Shown: positions 1-6,210 of the stretch, piece by piece
Position numbering within the stretch: the first letter of the stretch is position 1
How the letters are laid out: every line of letters begins with the position of its first letter
NCBI RefSeq assembly: GCF_036178845.1
Contig: NZ_CP108070.1
Location: forward strand, 3,596,001-3,660,000
Length of the DNA: 64,000 nt
DNA from: Streptomyces sp. NBC_00271
GTDB taxonomy: Bacteria > Actinomycetota > Actinomycetes > Streptomycetales > Streptomycetaceae
Direction: 5' to 3'
Program-made: the position numbers and the translations under genes
The notes under the pieces: model-generated
The model's input: only the letters and a program-made list of their open reading frames with translations
Databases searched by the model: none
What the model was told of the DNA's origin: nothing

Positions 1-526
1 CCTCCTTGGCGGCCCCGGGGCGCGTCGGGTCCGGCGCGACGAGCACGTCGGTCCAGGCCCGGAAGTCCCGGCGGTACTCCCCCGGAATGCCCAGCAGGTC
101 GCAGATGACGGTGATGGGCAGGGGCGCGGCGTACGCGGTCATCAGGTCGGCGCTGCCGTGCGGACCGAGCACGTCGAGGAGCCGGTCGGCGGTTTCCCGT
201 ACGGGAGTGCGCAGTTGCTCGATGCGGCGTGATGTGAAGGCGCGGACCACCAGGCGCCGGATGCGGGTGTGGTCGGGCGCCTCCATGTTCAGGAGGTTGG
301 CGTCGAGGGCGGGCGGCAGCGACAGCCCCTGGTAACTGCCGGGCAGCGCGTGCTTCTTGTCCATCGACAGCAGCGGGTTCGCGAGCGCCTCGCGGACGTC
401 CTCGTAGCGGGTGACGAGCCAGGCGGGGTTGCCGTCGGTACCGGCGACGCGGTGCACGGGCGCGATGTCGCGCAGGCGGTCGTAGACCGCGTACGGGTGG
501 TCGATGAGGCCTTCTGCGGGGTCCAT
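1..526 (-). CDS. Cytochrome P450, N-terminal part (runs off the window)
   Basis: About 175 residues are visible. The start is an ATG at 524-526 with a GGAGG ribosome binding site just upstream. The protein has the usual bacterial P450 N-terminus: a PYAVYDRLRDIAPVHRV-type opening, a WLVTRYEDVREAL segment, and near residue 85 NMEAPDHTRIRRLVVRAFT, the B'-C region whose His and Arg contact the haem propionates. The oxygen-binding I helix and the Cys haem ligand lie outside the window. P450s are haem monooxygenases fed by ferredoxin; substrate cannot be predicted from this half. No ferredoxin gene is visible on this side. Confidence 0.88.
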   Translation of the reverse strand, partial: MDPAEGLIDHPYAVYDRLRDIAPVHRVAGTDGNPAWLVTRYEDVREALANPLLSMDKKHALPGSYQGLSLPPALDANLLNMEAPDHTRIRRLVVRAFTSRRIEQLRTPVRETADRLLDVLGPHGSADLMTAYAAPLPITVICDLLGIPGEYRRDFRAWTDVLVAPDPTRPGAAKE

Positions 527-738
527 GTCCTCCAGCCTAGGCAGCGTGGATCAGGTGTCGTACTCCTGAATCCGCCTCCCGTGGCCCCGGTCGACGAGCA
601 CGGTGCTCGTCGTGCACGAGCGCGGTGCATCCGGTGATGAGGAGGTCGGCGGGGCCGCTCGCGGAGGGGGTGGTGGCGGAGGGGGCCGGGACGGACGGCG
701 TGATGGCGTCACCGTACGACGGGTCGGGCTCCCGGTGC

Positions 739-2616
739 TCAGCCCGCGAGCGGAACGGGGAGCGCCTGCCCCTCCTTCACCACCAGCCCCGCGCGTTCCC
801 GCCCCTCGGCCAGTTCGTCGAGGAGTGCGGTGATGCGTTCAGTGTGCTGGGGGGTGAGCCGTCCGGTGTCGTCGAGCTGCACGGCGCACGCGGTCGTGGT
901 GTCGACGAGGCGTTCGAGGGTGGCCGCGACCTCGTCCGTTCCCTCGGCGTGCCGGGCCAGCGCGGGGAGTTCGGCGGCGGCGAGGTCGATCGAGGCGCGG
1001 GCCTCGGCGAGCGCGCGGTAGGCCTCACGGCGCAGGGTCCAGCGGCCGGCCCGGTCGTCGGTCGTGCCGTCGTCCAGCACGTGGGCGAGGTAGACGTGCG
1101 CGGCCTCGGCGGCGTGGGTGAGACGGGCCCGTACCCCTCCCCCGCGCTGCCCGAGCGCCGGCAGATGCCCGACGAGCAGCACGATCGCGCAGGCCAGCAG
1201 CGTTTCACCGATCCGGCTCCAGGAGGCCCCCGGCTCCCCGCCCACCATGACGAGGGAGAGCACGAGCACGGTGACGACGGCGGTCTGCGCCGCGAAGTGC
1301 CGGGTGGCGACGGGGATCAGGGCGCCGCACAGCGCCACCAGGGCGACCAGCCCGGCGGGGCGCGGGAGGAGCGCCGCGAACCCGGCGAAGAGGACGGCGC
1401 CGAGCACGGTCCCCGCCGCCCGGCAGATCACGCGTGAGGCGAGCGGTCCGAGGTCGGGCTTGACCAGGAAGACGGCGGTCGCGGGGAGCCAGTACCAGTG
1501 GGAGTGGCTGCCGTACCAGCGGGCGTGGTGCAGGGCCTGTGCCACGGCCACACTGGCGCCGAAGCAGAGGGCGACCCGGAGCCCGTACTCGCGTCCTGCG
1601 GAACCCAGGACCGTGCGGGCGAGGGACGTGGCAGTACGGCGCCGCGAGTGCAGCGCGGTGTCGTCGCCACCCCTGTCGAAGGTGTCGGCCGCGTGCAGGA
1701 GTGCGTCGTCGAGGGCGCGCAGGGCGGGCGCGGAGCGGCTGGGCGCGGGCAGCGGCCCGGTGTGCGTGCTGGTCCGTACGGCGACGGCGAGTCGTCGCGG
1801 CCCTTCGACGGCCCGTGCGGGCACCGCCTCGCCCGCCCAGGCGAGCGCGGTGGCGGCCTCGGCGAGCGGGAGCGCGGCGGCGTACTGCGCGTGCAGCCGC
1901 CGCTCGGCCGCGGAACTGGCGTACGGCCGCAGCCGGGGCCCGCCGAGCGCGTCCTGGGCGTGGTCGAGCGCGGCGGTGAGGGCGACCCGGCGACCGGGCG
2001 CGTCCGGCCCCCCGACCGCTTCGAGCAGCGCGGCGACGGCGTCGTACACACCCCCGACGGCGTCCCGCTCCCCGTCGAAGCGATAGTCGCCCGCGGTGGC
2101 CCCGGGTGTGGGCAGCGCGAGCCGCAGCACGAGCAGCCATCCGGCCCCGCCGACGAAGAAGAGCGCACGCTGCCAGCCGGGCTCGGGCAGCGGCATCCCG
2201 GCCCCGATGGCGGCGGCGACGAGCAGTTGTGTACCCGCTCCGCTCGCGACGGGCCCGACGGCGCTGACCGCTCCAGCGAGCAGCCCGAGCACGGTGAGGA
2301 GAAGGGTGAGCGTCACCGCGCCGACGTGCTGTCCCGCGTACGACCCCACGAGCAGCCCACCGGCTCCCGCGAGCGCCGGTACGCCGAGCCGCCTGACCGC
2401 GGCCCTACGGCTGCCCGGCCGGTCGTTGATCCCGGCGAGCATGGCCCCGAGGGCGGCGACGACACCGACGGACGTACGCCCGCTCAGCACCGCCACGAGC
2501 AGCAGCGGTCCGGCGGCCAGGGCGCCCCGCACGACCGCGCTCCAGGGCACGGGGCCGCGCTGTGCGCGCAGGGCGTGGGCGAGCCAGGGCGGTACGGCGG
2601 CGCTGAGGCGGGACAC
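739..2616 (-). CDS. FUSC-family integral membrane protein
   Basis: 625 residues. Two blocks of hydrophobic helices (residues about 25-165 and 345-470) each precede a soluble helical stretch. This duplicated arrangement is typical of the FUSC/YccS/aromatic acid exporter-like group. Family members are inner-membrane proteins linked to efflux of aromatic or fusaric-type acids, but function is poorly defined in actinomycetes. An arginine-rich loop follows the first helices. The gene stands alone; a short inverted repeat CTACGGTAG lies at 2677-2685, 60 bases before the start, and could be an operator. The family call rests on overall layout rather than one motif. Confidence 0.75.
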   Translation of the reverse strand: MSRLSAAVPPWLAHALRAQRGPVPWSAVVRGALAAGPLLLVAVLSGRTSVGVVAALGAMLAGINDRPGSRRAAVRRLGVPALAGAGGLLVGSYAGQHVGAVTLTLLLTVLGLLAGAVSAVGPVASGAGTQLLVAAAIGAGMPLPEPGWQRALFFVGGAGWLLVLRLALPTPGATAGDYRFDGERDAVGGVYDAVAALLEAVGGPDAPGRRVALTAALDHAQDALGGPRLRPYASSAAERRLHAQYAAALPLAEAATALAWAGEAVPARAVEGPRRLAVAVRTSTHTGPLPAPSRSAPALRALDDALLHAADTFDRGGDDTALHSRRRTATSLARTVLGSAGREYGLRVALCFGASVAVAQALHHARWYGSHSHWYWLPATAVFLVKPDLGPLASRVICRAAGTVLGAVLFAGFAALLPRPAGLVALVALCGALIPVATRHFAAQTAVVTVLVLSLVMVGGEPGASWSRIGETLLACAIVLLVGHLPALGQRGGGVRARLTHAAEAAHVYLAHVLDDGTTDDRAGRWTLRREAYRALAEARASIDLAAAELPALARHAEGTDEVAATLERLVDTTTACAVQLDDTGRLTPQHTERITALLDELAEGRERAGLVVKEGQALPVPLAG

Positions 2617-2904
2617 GGGACTCCTGTCGGGCGAGGGCGGGGGCGCCTTCGGGCGACGTCGGCCGGGCGGTGTACTGCCTACGGTAGATCGCGTTGCTGG
2701 AGGAAATGGAACGTATGTATTTCCGGGAGGTGACGCATCGCGGGGATGCCGCGTTCTTTATGAACGCAACTGCCGGTCGGCCGGGCATTAAGCCGGGAAC
2801 GAAACCGGGGACGAAGCCCGGGATGAAGCCGGGGATGAAATGGAGCGGGTCCGAGGGCGTAGCCGGCCCCCGGACCCTTGTGATGCCACCCATGTCACAC
2901 GCCG
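2617..2904. other. Intergenic region with 12-bp tandem repeats
   Basis: No convincing gene. It holds the upstream region of the FUSC gene and a five-unit 12-bp tandem repeat at 2781-2840. A 98-residue plus-strand reading frame (2694-2990) crosses the repeat, but it runs into the structured RNA region and resembles no family I know. Confidence 0.6.
2781..2840. repeat. Five tandem 12-bp units
   Basis: Units begin at 2781, 2793, 2805, 2817 and 2829 with consensus CCGGGRAYGAAR. The period is a multiple of three, so in plus-strand reading it would give a Pro-Gly-X-Lys series. It sits just beyond the distal end of the permuted tRNA-like RNA. Function unknown. Confidence 0.85.
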
Positions 2905-2936
2905 GCACGCTTGAGAACCCAGGTCAGTCGTTATGT

Positions 2937-3005
2937 CGCCGCGTCCTGCCTTTGGACCACCACGCATCGAGCTGCGCGGACTGGACTTGAACCAGCATTT
3001 CGGCG
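2937..3005 (-). ncRNA. Permuted tRNA-like module 2
   Basis: The outer anticodon-like stem is CGCCG (3005-3001) with CGGCG (2941-2937), 5/5 pairs. The T arm is GCTGG-TTCAAGT-CCAGT (2996-2980), with a canonical T loop and one G-U closing pair. The acceptor-like stem CCGCGCA (2979-2973) pairs 7/7 (one G-U) with TGCGTGG (2966-2960), capped by a six-base loop. Two bases (TG) then lead to a perfect 4-bp D arm, GTCC-AAAGGCA-GGAC (2957-2943). Every tRNA arm is present but the 5' and 3' halves are swapped, so this cannot be a conventional tRNA. Confidence 0.85.
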
Positions 3006-3079
3006 TCCCGGGGCCTGGGCCCGGTCGATCCGGCGATCGGCGGCGAATGCTGAGTCTGGAGCAAGAGTCTGAGATTGAT

Positions 3080-3180
3080 CACGGTCTGCCTCTGCCGAGT
3101 TGGGCTACCGCGGCGTGTGGGCACTCCGTGGAGTGCCGTGTGGTGCCGCGGGGAGGATTCGAACCTCCACTGGAACCGCG
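3080..3180 (-). ncRNA. Permuted tRNA-like module 1
   Basis: Order 5' to 3' on the minus strand: CGGTT (3178-3174) pairs with GACCG (3086-3082) as the anticodon-like stem, extended inward by two more pairs. A five-base variable segment leads to the T arm, GGAGG-TTCGAAT-CCTCC (3168-3152). Then CCGCGGC (3151-3145) pairs 7/7 with GCCGCGG (3114-3108) as the acceptor-like stem, closed by an 8-bp hairpin GGCACTCC/GGAGTGCC (3137-3120). U8-A9-like TA (3107-3106) follows, then a 3-bp D stem GCC/GGC (3105-3103, 3090-3088) whose loop carries the GG pair and A21-like base. ACCA directly follows the acceptor 3' strand, as in a mature tRNA. The TAGCCCAA and D-arm wording matches the tRNA-Leu at 42273. Confidence 0.85.
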
Positions 3181-3218
3181 CATTCACGACAAGCTTCAGG
3201 TTCAGCTTGCGCTCCTCG

Positions 3219-3279
3219 CGCACCCCGGCCGTGGTGCGTTGTGGCCGGGGAGATTCAGAGGCTACCCGAACAGGTAGCC
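3219..3279 (-). promoter_or_regulatory. Hairpins at the stop codon and just after it, upstream of the permuted RNA
   Basis: On the minus strand GGCTACC-tgttcg-GGTAGCC (3279-3260) forms a perfect 7-bp hairpin that includes the TAG stop of the upstream gene. A second stem CCCCGGCC/GGCCGGGG (3250-3243 with 3230-3223) follows; an alternative 6-bp CGCACC/GGTGCG stem (3238-3233 with 3224-3219) competes with it. They could act as a transcript stabiliser, a partial terminator or an RNA-processing site separating the message from the structured RNA. Pairing is seen; role is inferred. Confidence 0.6.
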
Positions 3280-3993
3280 GAACACGGAGTCCCCGACGCG
3301 CTGGTCGACGACGTCCACGCCGTTCGCCTCTTCCCGGGCGAACTTGACGGCCTGCTGCAACTTCTCGACCCGGTCGAGCAGTTCGTTCACGCGTCGCGCG
3401 GGCAGGGCGCCGGAGAACTTCACGGTCGTCCAGTACCCGACGGGAATGTCCTCGTAGTACACCTCGACCTGGGCGGGATGCTTCTCGGTGGCCTCGGCCT
3501 TGACGTGGTTGCGCGGCACCTTCTTGGTCCGCAGCGTCCTGACGGGCTCGGTCTTCCACGCGTCCGTCGACGGGTCCTGGACCCACGACTCGGAGGCGTC
3601 GAGAACGGGCAGCTTGCGCACAAAGGTGTTGAGATCGGTGAGCTGCTTCTCGAGGAAGAGCAGATACGACACGGGCACGTCGGCGACGAGGACCCGCCCG
3701 TCCACCTTCACATCCGCCCGGGCCGTGCAGTTCGCCCAGTCCTTGGTGGCGGTCACGTCGAACAGCCGGGTGAGCGTCCCCGCGGTCTCCCGCAACACGT
3801 CCTCGGCCTGCACCTGCACCCGCGTCGACTCGGGCGGCAGCTGCTCGCCCTCCTCGTCCTTCGGCTGATAGGTCCGCGAGATGCCGGCCAGCAATGCGGG
3901 CTTCTGCAGCCCGTGATGAGCGGCTGTCAGGTCCTGATGGGACTTGGACTTGATGCCCTTCTCCACTGCGATGATCTGATTGAGTTTCGCCAC
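3262..3993 (-). CDS. Conserved protein of unknown function paired with the permuted tRNA-like RNA
   Basis: 243 residues from a GTG (V/M-AKLNQIIAVEKGIKSK...). The frame extends upstream but that part is low-complexity and overlaps the neighbour, so the GTG at 3993 is preferred; its ribosome binding site is weak. No signal peptide or membrane helix. Visible are a Lys-rich N-terminus, an acidic linker near residues 44-52, one cysteine, a beta-rich middle (DVKVDGRVLVADVPVSYLLFLEKQ) and a long amphipathic C-terminal helix (residues about 200-225). I recognise it as an uncharacterised actinobacterial/actinophage-type family; DUF7873 is my unverified recollection. It is not a TROVE/Ro60 protein, which is about 500 residues with a ring of HEAT repeats. 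The tandem tRNA-like RNA lies immediately downstream, suggesting it binds or processes that RNA. Function unknown. Confidence 0.85.
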   Translation of the reverse strand: MAKLNQIIAVEKGIKSKSHQDLTAAHHGLQKPALLAGISRTYQPKDEEGEQLPPESTRVQVQAEDVLRETAGTLTRLFDVTATKDWANCTARADVKVDGRVLVADVPVSYLLFLEKQLTDLNTFVRKLPVLDASESWVQDPSTDAWKTEPVRTLRTKKVPRNHVKAEATEKHPAQVEVYYEDIPVGYWTTVKFSGALPARRVNELLDRVEKLQQAVKFAREEANGVDVVDQRVGDSVFGYLFG

Positions 3994-4034
3994 GTCGGTG
4001 ACGGTAGCAGTGACGACGGGGGCTTTTCGAAGGG

Positions 4035-4874
4035 TTATTCGACACCGGATTCCCGCGCCCGGGGGAGCTCGGCGTCCAGGACCTCCTCGGCCCGGATGAC
4101 CGCCGCGTCCAAGACCGTCTCCGCCCGCCCGAGCATGTGCACCAGCCCTTCCGGCTCGTTCACCCCGCCTCGCACGATCTCGTCGATCCCTCTCAACCCG
4201 GCCCGCTCCAGCAGCCGCTTCTCGTTCGTCACCCACTCCCCACGCGCCGCCAGCACCGCGTGACCGGTCTGCAGGGCGGCGGTCGCCAGCGCTCCCACGA
4301 CCTCCGTGAGACGACCGGCGGGTGCGTGGTTGGCCTTGGCGTAGGCGAGGGTGGCGTGGGCGGTGCCGTGCCAGTGGGCGGAAGCGGAGGTGCGGAGTTT
4401 CGCCGGGTAGGCGGCGGGTCGGGGCAGGTCGCCGCGCAGGACACGGTTGACGGCGAGCTCGGCGACGAGGAGGTAGCTGGGGATTCCGGCGAGATGGAAG
4501 AGGAGCGGCTCCACATGGAACCGCCCCTGCTCCGCCCTCGCCAACTCCCGTTCCACCACGTCGAGATCCCGGTAGTGGACGTCGACACGACGGTCTTCGA
4601 CGGTCAGCCAGGCACCGCCGTTGAACACGCCCCCGCCCCAGCCGCCGATCTCCGAGACTTCACCCTGCCAGCCGACGGCCCGCAGGTCGTCGGGGTCGAA
4701 GGCGCCCCGGTAGTAGATCGCCAGGTCCCAGTCACTGTCGGGACCATGGGTGCCTTGCGCGCGGGAGCCACCGAGGGCGACGGCCCGGACGGTGGGGAGG
4801 GCGGCCAGGCGGTCAGTGACGTGGGCGAGGAACTTGTCGTCGTCGATGTGCGGCGGCTGGGTCGGTGTGGGCAT
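4035..4874 (-). CDS. Nucleotidyltransferase-domain protein
   Basis: 279 residues from the ATG at 4874; a GTG 66 bases upstream would add a poorly conserved stretch. The N-terminal third has the Pol-beta nucleotidyltransferase signature GGSRAQG followed by SDWDLAIYY, supplying the two metal-binding aspartates, with a third candidate acidic residue in VDVHYRDLD. The C-terminal part is helical. Such proteins transfer nucleoside monophosphates to small molecules, proteins or RNA; the group includes aminoglycoside adenylyltransferases and MNT-type antitoxins. No HEPN partner is adjacent. It lies 41 bases upstream of the tRNA-like locus gene on the same strand, so co-transcription is possible. Substrate unknown. 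Confidence 0.8.
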   Translation of the reverse strand: MPTPTQPPHIDDDKFLAHVTDRLAALPTVRAVALGGSRAQGTHGPDSDWDLAIYYRGAFDPDDLRAVGWQGEVSEIGGWGGGVFNGGAWLTVEDRRVDVHYRDLDVVERELARAEQGRFHVEPLLFHLAGIPSYLLVAELAVNRVLRGDLPRPAAYPAKLRTSASAHWHGTAHATLAYAKANHAPAGRLTEVVGALATAALQTGHAVLAARGEWVTNEKRLLERAGLRGIDEIVRGGVNEPEGLVHMLGRAETVLDAAVIRAEEVLDAELPRARESGVE

Positions 4875-5058
4875 GAGGTGAGGATGCGGTCGGGTGACGG
4901 GGCTGTCGAGCCAATATCCGTCGGGAGGCTGGACCGTCACCCTCGCGGGGCAGGGCCTTCGGCTGGGGACGAGTCGGGGCTAAATCGCGTGCGATCGCCC
5001 TCCGTCCGCCCACACCATAGGAAGGTTGCCCGCCCAGTCGAGGATTCGTGGAGTTCCC

Positions 5059-5463
5059 GTGCCCGCTCGCGTCACCGTCCCCAGTCTCTTCCCGCCTCCC
5101 GGCTACGCTCACGTGTCGGTCGTCGAGGCGGGTGCGCGGCTCGCCTTTCTCGCCGGGGCCGTGCCGCTGGACGCGGCGGGGAAGATCGTCGGTGTGGGGG
5201 ATCCCGTGCGGCAGGCCGAGCAGGTGATCGCCAATCTCGGTGAGCAACTCCGTGCGGTGGGCAGTGACTTCGCGCATGTGGTGGCGACCGATGTGTATGT
5301 CGTCAGCGGTGAGCCGAGGGTGCTGTCCGACGTGTGGGGTGTCGTCGAGGCGTCCGGGCTCAGTACGGGACCCCACTCGTCGACACTGCTCGGCGTGGCC
5401 TGCCTCGGGTACACCGGGCAGTTGGTGGAGATCACGGCGACGGCGGTCGTGCCCGAGTACTAG
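5059..5463 (+). CDS. RidA/YjgF/UK114-family protein
   Basis: 134 residues from a GTG at 5059, preceded by GGAG at a good distance; an upstream ATG would add 11 unlikely residues. The sequence follows the RidA fold: LAFLAGAVPLDAAGKIVG, then QAEQVIANLGEQL, and near the end GHSST-like GPHSSTLLGVACLGYTGQLVEITATAV. Canonical RidA deaminates reactive enamine/imine intermediates as a trimer, using an Arg about residue 105; that Arg is not obvious here, so this is a YjgF subgroup member whose reaction is uncertain. It is divergent from the nucleotidyltransferase gene. Confidence 0.85.
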   Translation: MPARVTVPSLFPPPGYAHVSVVEAGARLAFLAGAVPLDAAGKIVGVGDPVRQAEQVIANLGEQLRAVGSDFAHVVATDVYVVSGEPRVLSDVWGVVEASGLSTGPHSSTLLGVACLGYTGQLVEITATAVVPEY

Positions 5464-5488
5464 GCCGAGGCCGAGTCCGAGGCCATAT

Positions 5489-6205
5489 TCACCCTCGGCC
5501 TGCACCCCACACCCTCCGCTTCGGCAGCGGTCGCGCATAGCTGCCCACCCGGCTCGTCCTGAGGCCCAGGGAGACCAGGGACTCCGCGAGTTTGACCGCG
5601 GCGGCGACGCCGTCGACGACCGGGAGGTCCAGTTTCTCCCCGACCGCCCGTTGCAGGCCCGTCATGCCGGCACAGCCGAGGACGAGGACCTCGGCGCCGG
5701 CCTCCCGGGCCCGCTCCGCCGCGGTCACGAACGCCTCCTGTGTGCGCTGGACGTCGCCGAGGTCGAGCACGCCGAGGCCGGTGCCGACGACCGCGGCGCA
5801 GTTCTGGGCGACTCCGGCGGCGTACAGGCTGTCCTCGATCTGGCCGCGTGAGCGCTCCAGGGTGGTGACGACTCCGTAGCGGCGGCCGAGCAGGCAGGCG
5901 AGGTGGGCGGCGGCCTCGGTGATGTCGACGACGGGCACGTCCACGAGTTCGCGCGCGCCCTCGCGTCCGTGTTCGCCGAAGCCCGCCATGACCACGGCGT
6001 CGCGGGGACCCTCGTATGTGCGCAGGGTGTCGAGGACGGCCGCGGCGGAGAGGTAGCTGTCGAGCCAGCCCTCGGCGGACTCGGGTCCCCAGGCGGGGGT
6101 GAGGCCGGTCACGGTGGTGCCCGGGCCTGCGGCGGCCCGGGCACCTCGCACGATCTCCTCGGTCATCTCCTGCGTGGTGTTGCAGTTGGTGACGACGATG
6201 TGCAC
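5489..6205 (-). CDS. Aspartate/glutamate (hydantoin)-type racemase
   Basis: 238 residues from a GTG at 6205 with GGAGG 10 bases upstream. The protein shows the two-cysteine Asp/Glu racemase layout: MHIVVTNCNTT at the N-terminus, VVMAGFGEHG where the first catalytic region lies (a Gly replaces the usual Cys here), and LVLGCAGMTGL with the second Cys near residue 180. Hydantoin racemases and related allantoin racemases interconvert the enantiomers of ring ureides. Only 5 bases separate it from the NCS1 transporter gene, so the pair is an operon for uptake and isomerisation of a hydantoin- or allantoin-like compound. The altered first motif makes the exact reaction uncertain. Confidence 0.82.
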   Translation of the reverse strand: MHIVVTNCNTTQEMTEEIVRGARAAAGPGTTVTGLTPAWGPESAEGWLDSYLSAAAVLDTLRTYEGPRDAVVMAGFGEHGREGARELVDVPVVDITEAAAHLACLLGRRYGVVTTLERSRGQIEDSLYAAGVAQNCAAVVGTGLGVLDLGDVQRTQEAFVTAAERAREAGAEVLVLGCAGMTGLQRAVGEKLDLPVVDGVAAAVKLAESLVSLGLRTSRVGSYARPLPKRRVWGAGRG

Positions 6206-6210
6206 GCCGC

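Larger units (their letters stand above)
2905..3214 (-). ncRNA. Structured RNA with two tandem circularly permuted tRNA-like modules (Y RNA/YrlA-like candidate)
   Basis: Seen by hand folding of the minus strand. A closing helix pairs 3203-3199 (GAACC) with 2919-2915 (GGTTC), and 3190-3186 (GTCGT) with 2931-2927 (ACGAC), then 3183-3181 with 2935-2933; an outer 4-bp GCGC/GCGT pairing is possible at 3212-3209 and 2910-2907. Inside are two modules (3180-3080 and 3005-2937) joined by a linker with a 5-bp CCGGG/CCCGG hairpin (3024-3008). In each module the T arm comes before the D arm, the acceptor-like stem is closed by a loop, and the strands enter through the anticodon-stem position. That is the known architecture of the tRNA-mimicking domain of bacterial Y RNAs. 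The RNA starts about 50 bases after the stop codon of the gene at 3262-3993. Ends are inferred; no promoter or terminator was found. Confidence 0.8.

Noticed and set aside
2694..2990. Small plus-strand gene with GTKPG repeats
   Set aside because: It is built from the 12-bp repeat and runs into the structured RNA; no recognisable family or ribosome binding site.
2930..3180. Conventional tRNA gene(s) on the minus strand
   Set aside because: Each T arm precedes its D arm, so no linear tRNA can be drawn. The permuted reading pairs all stems instead.
2905..3214. Two-piece (permuted) tmRNA
   Set aside because: There is no tag reading frame, the D arms are canonical with paired stems, and there are two modules; tmRNA has a degenerate D arm.
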